A stretch of DNA of 21,741 bases from an uncultured Oscillospiraceae bacterium. Lineage in GTDB: Bacteria > Bacillota > Clostridia > Oscillospirales > Oscillospiraceae. The notes below the pieces were generated by a model, which saw nothing but the letters and a program-made list of their open reading frames with translations, was not told the DNA's origin and did not search any database. The stretch is taken from contig CAADVN010000007.1 in the NCBI GenBank assembly GCA_900752445.1, positions 1-21,741 on the forward strand, in the 5' to 3' direction. The translations under genes and the position numbers were made by a program. This document shows positions 6,354-13,725 of the stretch, piece after piece (within the stretch, counting starts at the first letter, position 1; every line of letters begins with the position of its first letter).

Positions 6354-7322
6354 ATGAAAGAGTTGACGGTTGGTAAAAATGACGCAGGGCAGCGGCTGGA
6401 CCGCTTCGTGGGCAAAGCGGTGCCGCTTCTGCCCGAATCCCTGCTGCAAAAATACATCCGGCTAAAGCGCATAAAGCTAAACGGCAAGGGCGCAAAGCGC
6501 GATACCCGCGTAGCCACCGGCGACGTGCTGAGCCTCTATATTAACGACGAGTTCTTCGAAAAACCGCGCGAGGAAAACAGCTACCTCAAGGTCGGCACGC
6601 CGAGGCTGGACATAGTGTACGAGGACGAAAACATCCTGCTCGTGGACAAGAAGCCGGGCGTCCTCTGCCACAGCGCGGGCCAGTGGGACTGGAACACGCT
6701 CATAGCGAACATCCAGGCCCGGGCCTATCAGACGGGCGAGTGGCGGCCACGTGAGGAGAACGCCTTCGCCCCGGCGCTCTGCAACCGTATAGACCGCAAC
6801 ACCGGCGGCATAGTCATCGCGGCGAAGACCGCCGAGGCGCTCAGGGTCATGAACGAGAAGATAAAGGAGCGGGAGATAGAAAAATACTATCTCTGCGTCG
6901 TGCGCGGCAGGCCGAGGCCCGCAGAGGGCGCGCTGCGGGGCTACATCTTCAAGGACGCGGCCAAGAACCGTGTCTACGTCCGGCAAAAGCCCGAGCCGGG
7001 CGCGAAGGAGGCCGTGACCTATTACCGCACGCTGGGCAGCGCGAACGGGCTGTCGCTCGTGGAGTGCCGGCTGGGCACGGGCAGGACGCACCAGATAAGG
7101 GCGCAGATGGCCGCGGCGGGCACCCCTCTCCTCGGCGACGGCAAGTACGGCTCCGACAGGGAGAACAGAAAGCTGGGCGAGGACGGGCAGCTGCTCTACT
7201 CCTACAGGCTGGAATTCGCCTTCAAAACCGACGCAGGGCCGTTAAACTATTTAAATGGCAGGAGCTTTTCCGTGGAAAAAGTGGACTTTGCGGAAAAATA
7301 TTTCCCGGACATTCGATTTTGA
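6354..7322 (+). CDS. RluA-family 23S rRNA/tRNA pseudouridine synthase
   Basis: 322 residues. An N-terminal S4-like RNA-binding segment (about 12-60: QRLDRFVGKAV...RIKLNGKGAKRDTRVATGD) precedes a pseudouridine synthase domain. The catalytic motif reads NRIDRNTGG (144-152), with Asp147 as the predicted nucleophile; canonical members have HRLDRxTSG, so His is Asn here. The later motif LGTGRTHQIRAQMAAAGTPLLGDGKYG is intact. Target uridine unknown. The start is set at ATG 6354; no Shine-Dalgarno is seen at a normal distance and the -10 box ends 6 nt earlier, suggesting leaderless translation. The TGA at 7320-7322 abuts the pot promoter. Confidence 0.92.
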   Translation: MKELTVGKNDAGQRLDRFVGKAVPLLPESLLQKYIRLKRIKLNGKGAKRDTRVATGDVLSLYINDEFFEKPREENSYLKVGTPRLDIVYEDENILLVDKKPGVLCHSAGQWDWNTLIANIQARAYQTGEWRPREENAFAPALCNRIDRNTGGIVIAAKTAEALRVMNEKIKEREIEKYYLCVVRGRPRPAEGALRGYIFKDAAKNRVYVRQKPEPGAKEAVTYYRTLGSANGLSLVECRLGTGRTHQIRAQMAAAGTPLLGDGKYGSDRENRKLGEDGQLLYSYRLEFAFKTDAGPLNYLNGRSFSVEKVDFAEKYFPDIRF

Positions 7323-7351
7323 TTGACAATGTTCGAGAATGTATGTATTAT
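7323..7351 (+). promoter_or_regulatory. Sigma-A promoter for the pot operon
   Basis: TTGACA (7323-7328), a 17-nt spacer and TATTAT (7346-7351). The -35 begins at the base after the preceding stop codon. The start point should be near 7358, which leaves a leader of about 307 nt before potA. Confidence 0.85.
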
Positions 7352-7361
7352 GCTCTTGTAA

Positions 7362-7444
7362 CTGTCAGAGAGCCTCCTCTCAGGCGGCAGGGTTATTATG
7401 TGTTAAGAGCCGTAATCATCCGTGCTGTCTGAGAGGGGGCTTTT
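7362..7444 (+). promoter_or_regulatory. Candidate transcription attenuator or riboswitch-like leader of potABCD
   Basis: Two mutually exclusive folds are visible. Terminator form: 7371-7398 pairs with 7413-7441. The base is 13 continuous pairs with one G-U, then six pairs, a bulged G, and an upper stem with one mismatch. The loop is 14 nt (7399-7412) and TTTT follows at 7441-7444. Antiterminator form: CTGTC (7362-7366) pairs with GGCAG (7386-7390), and GAGAG (7368-7372) pairs with CTCTC (7377-7381). It uses the same 5' strand as the terminator. The switching strand is duplicated: CTGTCAGAGAG at 7362-7372 and CTGTCTGAGAG at 7425-7435. I cannot match it to a known riboswitch class. Confidence 0.65.
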
Positions 7445-7484
7445 AAGTTTACGCAGATAAACGCCCGTAATGCGAAACTTAGGC

Positions 7485-7645
7485 GGGCGTCGTCCGTGCG
7501 GTAACGAGCGGCAGGGCGAGCAGATTTTTCGTCAGGCGAAATGCGGACGCCGCAGGGATACTTTGTGTATCCCAAGGCGGCCTCATGAAGCATGGCGGAA
7601 AAGATGCCGGCCTGACGCCGTTCGCCGCATGGACGTCGCTCGCCC
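7485..7645. repeat. 161-nt imperfect palindrome in the potA leader
   Basis: The outer arms are GGGCG (7485-7489) with CGCCC (7641-7645), and an 11-bp run, 7491-7501 with 7625-7635 (one G-U). The centre is the perfect hairpin GGGATAC/GTATCCC (7555-7561, 7567-7573) with loop TTTGT. GCCGC (7549-7553) pairs with GCGGC (7577-7581) just outside it. Other local pairings (GTCAGGC with GCCTGAC) lie between. Reading frames on both strands give related arginine-rich peptides because of the symmetry, not because they are genes. It may be a MITE-like insertion or a structured leader. Confidence 0.7.
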
Positions 7646-7664
7646 ACAAAAGAGGGGGAGGATA

Positions 7665-8822
7665 ATGTCCAAGGAGCTTATTCGGCTGGTGAACTGCCGG
7701 ATGGATTTTGACGGCGAGACCGTCCTTGATTCGATCAACATCTATTTCAACAACAGCGAGTTCCTCACACTGCTCGGCCCGTCCGGCTGCGGCAAAACGA
7801 CCACGCTCCGTATCATCGGCGGCTTTCTGCAGCCGACGAGCGGTGACGTGTTGTTTGAAGGTGTGAGGATTAATGATGTCCCGCCGCACAAGCGCCGCGT
7901 CAACACGGTCTTCCAGGAATACGCCCTCTTCCCGCACCTGAACGTCTTTGAGAACGTCGCCTTCGGCCTGCGCATAGCCAAGCTGCCGCAGAAGGAGGTC
8001 GAGCAGCGGGTTACGGAGATGCTGGAGATCGTGTCGCTCAAGGGCTTTGAAAAGCGCAAGCCGGATCAGCTCTCCGGCGGCCAGCAGCAGCGCGTCGCGA
8101 TAGCGAGGGCGCTGGTGAACCGGCCCGAGGTACTGCTGCTCGACGAGCCGCTCGGCGCGCTCGACCTCAGGCTGCGCAAGGACATGCAGAACGAACTAAA
8201 GCGCATCCAGCAGCAGCTGGGCATCACGTTTATATATGTAACGCACGACCAGGAGGAGGCCCTCGCCATGTCGGACACCGTCGTCGTCATGGACCGTGGC
8301 CGCATCCAGCAGATAGGCACGCCCGAGGGCATATACAACGAGCCCAAGAACGCCTTCGTCGCGGACTTCATCGGCGAGTCGAACATCCTCGACGGCATCA
8401 TGCGCGCCGACTATGTTGTCGAGTTCTTCGGGCGCAAGTTTCGCTGTCTAGACCATGGCTTTGCGAAGGATGAGCCAGTGGACGTGGTCATCAGGCCCGA
8501 GGACGTGGACATCGTGCCGCCCGACTCGAGGCATCTGTGCGGCACGGTGACGAGCGTCACCTTCAAGGGCGTACACTACGACACGATCGTCGATTTCAAG
8601 GGCTTCAAGTGGCTCATCCAGACCACCGACCTGCACAGGCCGGGCGAATATATAGGCATACGCCTCACGCCGAACGACATCCACGTTATGAAAAAGAGCG
8701 AGTACTCCGGCATGTTCGGCGACTACAGCTCCTACTCCGCGGAGTACGATGAGATAAACGACCCCGACGCGGTCATCGGAGGGGAGGATGTTCCCCCGGA
8801 GGAGGCGCTCCATGAGAACTAA
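7665..8822 (+). CDS. potA: Spermidine/putrescine ABC transporter ATP-binding protein PotA
   Basis: 385-residue ABC ATPase that energises polyamine-type uptake. Walker A GPSGCGKT (38-45), signature LSGGQQQR (136-143), Walker B VLLLDEPLGALD (156-167) and THDQEEA (193-199) are intact. A C-terminal regulatory TOBE-like region follows (about 290-360, VIRPEDVDIV). The acidic C-terminal tail (about 355-385) is longer than in many PotA proteins. The frame extends upstream through the palindrome, but the start is ATG 7665, with GGGGGAGG about 4 nt before it. Its stop overlaps potB by 11 nt. It is the first gene of a four-gene transporter operon. Confidence 0.94.
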   Translation: MSKELIRLVNCRMDFDGETVLDSINIYFNNSEFLTLLGPSGCGKTTTLRIIGGFLQPTSGDVLFEGVRINDVPPHKRRVNTVFQEYALFPHLNVFENVAFGLRIAKLPQKEVEQRVTEMLEIVSLKGFEKRKPDQLSGGQQQRVAIARALVNRPEVLLLDEPLGALDLRLRKDMQNELKRIQQQLGITFIYVTHDQEEALAMSDTVVVMDRGRIQQIGTPEGIYNEPKNAFVADFIGESNILDGIMRADYVVEFFGRKFRCLDHGFAKDEPVDVVIRPEDVDIVPPDSRHLCGTVTSVTFKGVHYDTIVDFKGFKWLIQTTDLHRPGEYIGIRLTPNDIHVMKKSEYSGMFGDYSSYSAEYDEINDPDAVIGGEDVPPEEALHEN

Positions 8823-9624
8823 GTCTCTTGCCGCGCCCTATATCGTGTGGATGGTCATCTTCACGGTCGTACCGCTGGCCATGGTGGCCTACTTCGCCTT
8901 TACGACGAACACGGGCGAGTTCACCTTTGCGAATATGAGCCGGGCGGCGGAGTATCTGCCGGTGCTGCTGCGCTCGGTCTGGTACGCGCTGGCATCCTGC
9001 GTCATCTGCCTGCTCGTGGGTTATCCCGTGGCCTATGTCATAGCGCAGAGCAGGGCCAGCACTCAGAGGGTGCTCTACCTGCTCGTGACCCTGCCTATGT
9101 GCATGAGCTTCCTGCTGCGGACGCTCGCCTGGGTCGCTCTGCTGCGGGACACCGGCATCATAAACAGTTTCCTTGCCAGCTTCGGCATCGGGCCTCTGCC
9201 GCTCATACGAAACGCGGGCAGCGTCATAGCGGGCATGGTCTACACCTACCTGCCCTACATGATAATGCCGCTCTACACGGTCATCTCCAAGCTCGACCCG
9301 CGGCTCATTGAGGCCGCGCAGGACCTAGGCTGCGACAGCAAACAGGTCTTCCGCAGGGTCATCCTGCCCCTGTCCATGCCGGGCATAATCTCGGGCATCA
9401 CGATGGTCTTCGTGCCAGCGGTCTCGACCTTCTACATCTCACAGAAGCTCGGCGGCACGAACAACACTATGATAGGCGACGTCATCGAGCTGCAGTTCAA
9501 GGGCTCCATCAACCAGAACCTCGGCGCGGCGATGAGCCTCATCCTCATGGTACTGGTCTTCATCAGCATCTGGCTCATGAACCGCTTCACCGGCGAGGGC
9601 GACGAGGGGGTGGCGACGATATGA
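8812..9624 (+). CDS. potB: Polyamine-type ABC transporter permease PotB
   Basis: 270-residue inner-membrane permease with about six hydrophobic segments, the first starting near residue 8 (APYIVWMVIFTVVPLAMVAYFAF). The EAA loop that docks on the ATPase reads EAAQDLGCDSKQVFRRVILPLSMPGI, as expected for binding-protein-dependent importers. The start is ATG 8812 (GGAGGAGG about 6 nt ahead), inside the end of potA. The stop overlaps the potC start by 4 nt (ATGA). PotB pairs with PotC to form the channel. Confidence 0.94.
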   Translation: MRTKSLAAPYIVWMVIFTVVPLAMVAYFAFTTNTGEFTFANMSRAAEYLPVLLRSVWYALASCVICLLVGYPVAYVIAQSRASTQRVLYLLVTLPMCMSFLLRTLAWVALLRDTGIINSFLASFGIGPLPLIRNAGSVIAGMVYTYLPYMIMPLYTVISKLDPRLIEAAQDLGCDSKQVFRRVILPLSMPGIISGITMVFVPAVSTFYISQKLGGTNNTMIGDVIELQFKGSINQNLGAAMSLILMVLVFISIWLMNRFTGEGDEGVATI

Positions 9625-10436
9625 AAAGGCTCGGACGCATCTGGACGGGCATCGTCTACCTCTTCCTCTACGCGCCGATGGTCATACTGTTCATCGGCTC
9701 CTTCAACGACGGCAAGGATTTGAGCGAGTTTGAGGGCTTCACGCTGGACAACTACGCCGACCTGTTCCGCAACTCGCATCTGCTGGGGCTGCTGCTCAAC
9801 AGCCTCATCCTGGCGGTGTGCGCGGCGGCGATAGCGACGCTGCTGGGCACGCTGGCGGCCATCGGCATACAGGCCATGCGCGGGCGGCTCCGCCGGACGG
9901 TGATGACGCTCACGAACATCCCGCTCGTGAATCCGGAGATCGTGACGGGCGTCAGCCTCGCGCTGCTGTTCGTGTTCATAGGCCGCAAGATGCTGCACAC
10001 GGAGAACATACTGGGCTTCACGACGCTGCTCATAGCGCACGTGACCTTCTGCCTGCCGTATGTCATACTTTCCGTCATGCCCAAGCTGCGGCAGCTCGAC
10101 CCCTCGCTCATGGACGCGGCTCAGGACCTGGGCTGCACGCCGCTGCAGGGCTTTTTCAAGGTCGTGCTGCCGGAGCTGCTGCCGGGCATAGTCTCGGGCG
10201 CCATCATGTCCTTCACGATGAGCCTCGACGACTTCGTCATAAGCTACTTCGCCTACGGGCCGAAGTTCGCGACCCTGCCCGTGGAGATCTACACCTACAC
10301 GCGCAAGCAGGTGCCGCCGTCGCTCTACGCGATGTTTACCCTCATGTTCTTCCTTATCTTCGTCGTCATGGCCGCCATGAACATCATTGAGGCCAGGGAC
10401 GAGAGGAAGCAGAATAAACGCATCAAAAACGTATGA
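9621..10436 (+). CDS. potC: Polyamine-type ABC transporter permease PotC
   Basis: 271-residue permease with about six membrane segments, starting with IVYLFLYAPMVILFIGSF, the usual PotC N-terminal pattern. Its EAA loop, DAAQDLGCTPLQGFFKVVLPELLPGI, begins with D rather than E. The motif MSLDDFVISYF, typical of PotC/YdcV permeases, follows. It is coupled to potB by ATGA, and its own stop region overlaps an upstream ATG of potD. The C-terminal tail is short and basic. Confidence 0.94.
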   Translation: MKRLGRIWTGIVYLFLYAPMVILFIGSFNDGKDLSEFEGFTLDNYADLFRNSHLLGLLLNSLILAVCAAAIATLLGTLAAIGIQAMRGRLRRTVMTLTNIPLVNPEIVTGVSLALLFVFIGRKMLHTENILGFTTLLIAHVTFCLPYVILSVMPKLRQLDPSLMDAAQDLGCTPLQGFFKVVLPELLPGIVSGAIMSFTMSLDDFVISYFAYGPKFATLPVEIYTYTRKQVPPSLYAMFTLMFFLIFVVMAAMNIIEARDERKQNKRIKNV

Positions 10437-10456
10437 ATCGAAAGGGGACAAAACTG

Positions 10457-11533
10457 ATGAAAAAGAAGGTAATTTCCATTGCGCTTGTATTCGCCCTTGC
10501 GCTCGCGATAGCCGGTATGAGCGGCTGCGGGAGCAGCAAGGTCACTCTGAACGTGTACAACTGGGGCATGAACATCGCCGAGGGCGAGGACGGGTATATA
10601 GACGTCATCGCGCTCTTTGAGGAGAAATACCCCGACATTGAAGTAAACTACACCACCTACGACACCAACGAGGCGCTGTACACGAGGCTCAAAAACGGCG
10701 GCGTGAGCTACGACGTCATAATCCCCTCCGACTATATGATAGCGCGCATGATCGCCGAGGACATGCTGCTGCCGCTCGACTTCGAGAACATCCCGAACTA
10801 TGAGCTGGTGGACTCCCAGTTCAAGAACCAGGCCTATGACCCGGAAAACATGTACTCCGTCCCCTACACCTGGGGCACGGTGGGCATCATCTACAACACG
10901 AAGTACGTGGACGAGGCCGACGTCGGCGGCTGGGACCTCTTGTGGAACGAGAAATACGCGGGCCGCATCCTGATGGTTGGCAATGAGCGCGACGCATTTG
11001 CCATAGCCGAGGCGCGGCTGGGCTACAGCCTGAACACCGAGGACCCGGATGAGCTCCAGGCCGCGGCCGACCTGCTCATGGAGCAGAAGCCGCTGGTACA
11101 GCAGTATTCCATGGACAACATCTATGACGCCATGGACAACGAGGAGGCCTGGATAGGCGTCTACTACGCGGGCGACTGCATGCTGATGATGCAGGAGAAC
11201 CCGGACCTCAACTTCTACCTGCCCGAGGAGGAGACCTTCAACGTCTTCATTGACGCCATGTGCATCCCTAGCTGCGCCGAGCACAAGGAGGAGGCGGAAC
11301 TCTTCATAAACTTCATCTGCGAGCCGGAGATCTGCGGCGGCAACATGGACTACCTCGGCTACGGCGCCCCGGTGTCGGCGGCCAAGGACCACATGGACCC
11401 CGAGATGGCCTCCAGCCCCGTGGCCTACCCTGACGAGGCGACCCTCGCGCGCGGCGAGGCCTTCGGCGCCCTGAGCACCGAGGCGCAGCAGCTCATGAGC
11501 AGCCTCTGGACCGATATTTACGGCGAGGCCTGA
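10457..11533 (+). CDS. potD: Polyamine-type substrate-binding lipoprotein PotD
   Basis: 358 residues. A lipoprotein signal (MKKKVISIALVFALALAIAGMSGC) has its lipidation cysteine at residue 24, so the protein is anchored to the outer face of the membrane. The mature protein begins SSKVTLNVYNWGMNI, the typical PotD/PotF start, and continues with DVIIPSDYMIARM and YSVPYTWGTVGIIYNT, conserved in polyamine binders. An in-frame ATG at 10433 overlaps potC, but ATG 10457 fits the signal peptide and has AAAGGGG about 9 nt ahead. Substrate could be spermidine, putrescine or a related amine; I cannot tell which. A terminator closes the operon. Confidence 0.93.
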   Translation: MKKKVISIALVFALALAIAGMSGCGSSKVTLNVYNWGMNIAEGEDGYIDVIALFEEKYPDIEVNYTTYDTNEALYTRLKNGGVSYDVIIPSDYMIARMIAEDMLLPLDFENIPNYELVDSQFKNQAYDPENMYSVPYTWGTVGIIYNTKYVDEADVGGWDLLWNEKYAGRILMVGNERDAFAIAEARLGYSLNTEDPDELQAAADLLMEQKPLVQQYSMDNIYDAMDNEEAWIGVYYAGDCMLMMQENPDLNFYLPEEETFNVFIDAMCIPSCAEHKEEAELFINFICEPEICGGNMDYLGYGAPVSAAKDHMDPEMASSPVAYPDEATLARGEAFGALSTEAQQLMSSLWTDIYGEA

Positions 11534-11554
11534 GCCCGGTAAAACCAATAAATG

Positions 11555-11585
11555 AAAGCGGAGCCTGAAAACGGCTCCGCTTTTT
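11555..11585 (+). terminator. Bidirectional terminator between potD and tatD
   Basis: An 11-bp stem (AAAGCGGAGCC with its complement at 11573-11583) closes a 7-nt loop and ends in T5. The A run on its left side gives a U-tract for minus-strand transcripts as well. It lies between the convergent potD and tatD ends. Confidence 0.9.
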
Positions 11586-11590
11586 CGCGC

Positions 11591-12349
11591 TCAGACGCCG
11601 AAGAGACGTCTTGCGTTCTGGCTCGTTATTGCGGCGATGTCCTCTGGGCTCCGGCCCTTTATCTCCGCTATCTTCTCCACGATGTATCTGAGCTTGCCCG
11701 AGTCGTTGCGCTTGCCGCGGAAGGGCACGGGCGTGAGATAGGGGCTGTCCGTCTCGATAAGGATGCGCTCCATGGGGCACCAGTCGAGCACTTCGAGCGC
11801 CTTTCGCGCGTTTTTATACGTTATCGGCCCGTCAAAGCCCAGGTGCCAGCCCCGGGTCACGAGCTCCTTCGCCATCTCCACGCTGCCGGAAAAGCAGTGG
11901 AAGACCCCGCGCAGGCCCGGATAGCGGCCCGTGATCTTCAGGCAGTCCTCGTGCGCCTCGCGGTCGTGGATGATGACGGGTTTGCCCAGCTCCAGCGCCA
12001 GCTCCAGCTGCGTCACGAACATCTCGTACTGCAGCTCCTTGTGCCCCTTGTCCCAGTAGTAGTCCAGGCCGATCTCGCCTATGGCCACGCACTTGGGATG
12101 CGCCGCGAGCCGCCGCAGCAGCGCCGCGCTCTCGAAGGTCCAGCTCTCCCACTCCTCGGGCTGCCAGCCCACGGCGGCGTAGACGAAGGGATAGCGCTCC
12201 GCAAGCTCCAGCGCCGCGCGGCTCGAGGCCTCGTCACAGCCCGGGTCTATTATACAGTCCACGCCCAGCCCGGGCATGGAGGCCAAAAGCTCATGCCTGT
12301 CCGCGTCGAAATGCGAGCTGTCATAGTGAGCATGTGTGTCGAAGTACAT
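11591..12349 (-). CDS. tatD: TatD-family metal-dependent hydrolase (3'-5' DNase/RNase type)
   Basis: 252-residue amidohydrolase-fold enzyme. Metal ligands are all present: HxH at His6/His8, Glu92 in GEIGLDYY, His128 in IIHDREAH, His151 in FHCFSG and Asp201 in ETDSPYL. One conserved site is altered: the usual GxHPH segment reads GWQPE (61-65), so two histidines that commonly flank the substrate pocket are missing. The frame extends upstream to 12436, but ATG 12349 has GAGGTGA about 5 nt ahead and starts at the true domain. It is a single gene, divergent from the O-antigen-ligase-like gene. Confidence 0.93.
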   Translation of the reverse strand: MYFDTHAHYDSSHFDADRHELLASMPGLGVDCIIDPGCDEASSRAALELAERYPFVYAAVGWQPEEWESWTFESAALLRRLAAHPKCVAIGEIGLDYYWDKGHKELQYEMFVTQLELALELGKPVIIHDREAHEDCLKITGRYPGLRGVFHCFSGSVEMAKELVTRGWHLGFDGPITYKNARKALEVLDWCPMERILIETDSPYLTPVPFRGKRNDSGKLRYIVEKIAEIKGRSPEDIAAITSQNARRLFGV

Positions 12350-12366
12350 CTCATCACCTCGGGGAT

Positions 12367-12395
12367 ATGATAAACCAAAGCGCCGTTGCGCACAA
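12367..12395 (-). promoter_or_regulatory. Probable tatD promoter
   Basis: On the minus strand TTGTGC (12390-12395), a 17-nt spacer and TATCAT (12367-12372). The -10 is good and the -35 weak. Its -35 box overlaps that of the divergent promoter by 2 nt. Confidence 0.5.
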
Positions 12396-12414
12396 GAGGC
12401 GCTTGTGGTAAAAT
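12386..12414 (+). promoter_or_regulatory. Probable promoter of the O-antigen-ligase-like operon, extended -10
   Basis: TTGCGC (12386-12391), a 17-nt spacer and TAAAAT (12409-12414), with a TGG extension at 12406-12408. The -10 ends exactly 6 nt before ATG 12421, as at the RluA-family gene. A dyad, CACAAG/CTTGTG (12391-12396, 12402-12407), lies between the two divergent promoters and could be an operator. Confidence 0.55.
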
Positions 12415-12420
12415 GTCCGC

Positions 12421-13725
12421 ATGGAAAAGAAAGCACGCTGGCTGACGGACAAGTACATCTGCCTCATGCTGCTGGTCTTCCCACTCTGGACGGGCTTCGA
12501 CGGCTACGGCAGCATCACAAGGCCGAAGTTCCTCTTCTTCGCCGCGGCAACTGGACTGTGGCTCGCGGCGCTGCTCTTTTGCGCGCTCTTTTGCCGTTAC
12601 CGTCCCGCGAAGCCGGACGCCTTCCAGCTCTGCGCCCTGGGCTTCATGGCCGCTGCCTGCCTCTCCGCCGCGCTCTCCGAAGATCTCCAATACTGCCTTC
12701 TCGGCTCGAACCGCTACGACGGGCTCCTGACCCTGCTGCTCTATGGCGGCATAGCCCTCGGCGTCTCGCGTTGGGGCGAGTTTAAAGCGCGTTATGTCAA
12801 CCTAACCGCCCTCGCCGCCGGGCTCTGCGCGCTCGTTTGCATATTGCAGCTGTGCCGTGTGAACGTGCTGGGGCTCTTTCCCGAGGGCCTGGACTTCTAC
12901 GACGCGGGCACGAAGTACACCGGCGAATTCTTGGGCACCATAGGCAACACGAACGTGCTTGCAGCCTATTTCTGCCTCGCCGCGCCGCCGCTGGTGTTCT
13001 CTGCGCTGCGCTCAAAGCCCCGGCGCGCAGCTCTCCTGCTCCTGCCCGCTGCGGCCTGTCTCGGCGTGCTGCTGTTCATAAAAGCCCAGTCCGGCCTCGT
13101 CGGCTTTCTGGGCTGCGCGCTCGTATGTGTTCCGTATTATGTTAACTACACCGGGCATCGGCGCGCGGCTGTGACGGTGCTCGGGGTCTTTGCGGGACTG
13201 TGCGCACTGGGCCTGGGGCTCATATATTTCACGCCGCCGGGCTCGGGCGTGCTCTGGGAGCTCTCGGAGATACTGCACGGCAGGGCGCAGGACGGTTTCG
13301 GCTCTAGCCGCGTGGCCATCTGGCGCGAGGCGCTGCGGCTCTTTGCCGAGCGGCCCGTCTTCGGCGGCGGGCCGGACACCTTCGGCCTGCGCTCGACCCT
13401 TGATTTCACGCGCTATGTCGAGGAGACGGGCGCGACGCTTGCGACCCACGCCGACAACGCGCACTGCGAACCGCTGGGCCTCCTCGTGAACCTCGGCGTC
13501 CCTGGCTTTGCGGCCTACGCCGCGCTGGTGGTCACGGCACTGCGGCGCTGGCTGCGAGGCTCAGCCCCGGCGCTGGGCGCGGGGCTCGTCTGCTATCTCG
13601 TGCAGAGCCTCTTCGGGCTTGGGCTCTGCCTGGTAGTGCCGATAGCCTGGATCTATATGGGCCTTATCTGCGCCCAAACTGAACTGAATTCTGAACGGAG
13701 TGGTTTACATGGAAAAGTTTGCTGA
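12421..13725 (+). CDS. O-antigen ligase/polymerase (Wzy/WaaL-like) membrane protein
   Basis: 434 residues, strongly hydrophobic, with about ten predicted membrane segments. A larger extracytoplasmic loop near the C-terminal half contains GSSRVAIWREALRLFAERPVFGGGPDTFG and later HADNAHCEPLGLLVNLGVPGF. The R..W..AL......P..G.G...F and H..h......G..G patterns are the Wzy_C hallmark, so a role in joining surface glycan units is likely. The substrate is unknown and no glycosyltransferase genes are nearby. No Shine-Dalgarno is seen; the -10 box ends 6 nt before the ATG, so the mRNA may be leaderless. Its 3' end overlaps fchA by 17 nt. Confidence 0.8.
   Translation: MEKKARWLTDKYICLMLLVFPLWTGFDGYGSITRPKFLFFAAATGLWLAALLFCALFCRYRPAKPDAFQLCALGFMAAACLSAALSEDLQYCLLGSNRYDGLLTLLLYGGIALGVSRWGEFKARYVNLTALAAGLCALVCILQLCRVNVLGLFPEGLDFYDAGTKYTGEFLGTIGNTNVLAAYFCLAAPPLVFSALRSKPRRAALLLLPAAACLGVLLFIKAQSGLVGFLGCALVCVPYYVNYTGHRRAAVTVLGVFAGLCALGLGLIYFTPPGSGVLWELSEILHGRAQDGFGSSRVAIWREALRLFAERPVFGGGPDTFGLRSTLDFTRYVEETGATLATHADNAHCEPLGLLVNLGVPGFAAYAALVVTALRRWLRGSAPALGAGLVCYLVQSLFGLGLCLVVPIAWIYMGLICAQTELNSERSGLHGKVC

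Noticed and set aside
7396..7647. Open frames on both strands in the potA leader
   Set aside because: They arise from the symmetry of the 161-nt palindrome and the attenuator. The two strands even give related peptides, and potA has its own well-placed start at 7665.
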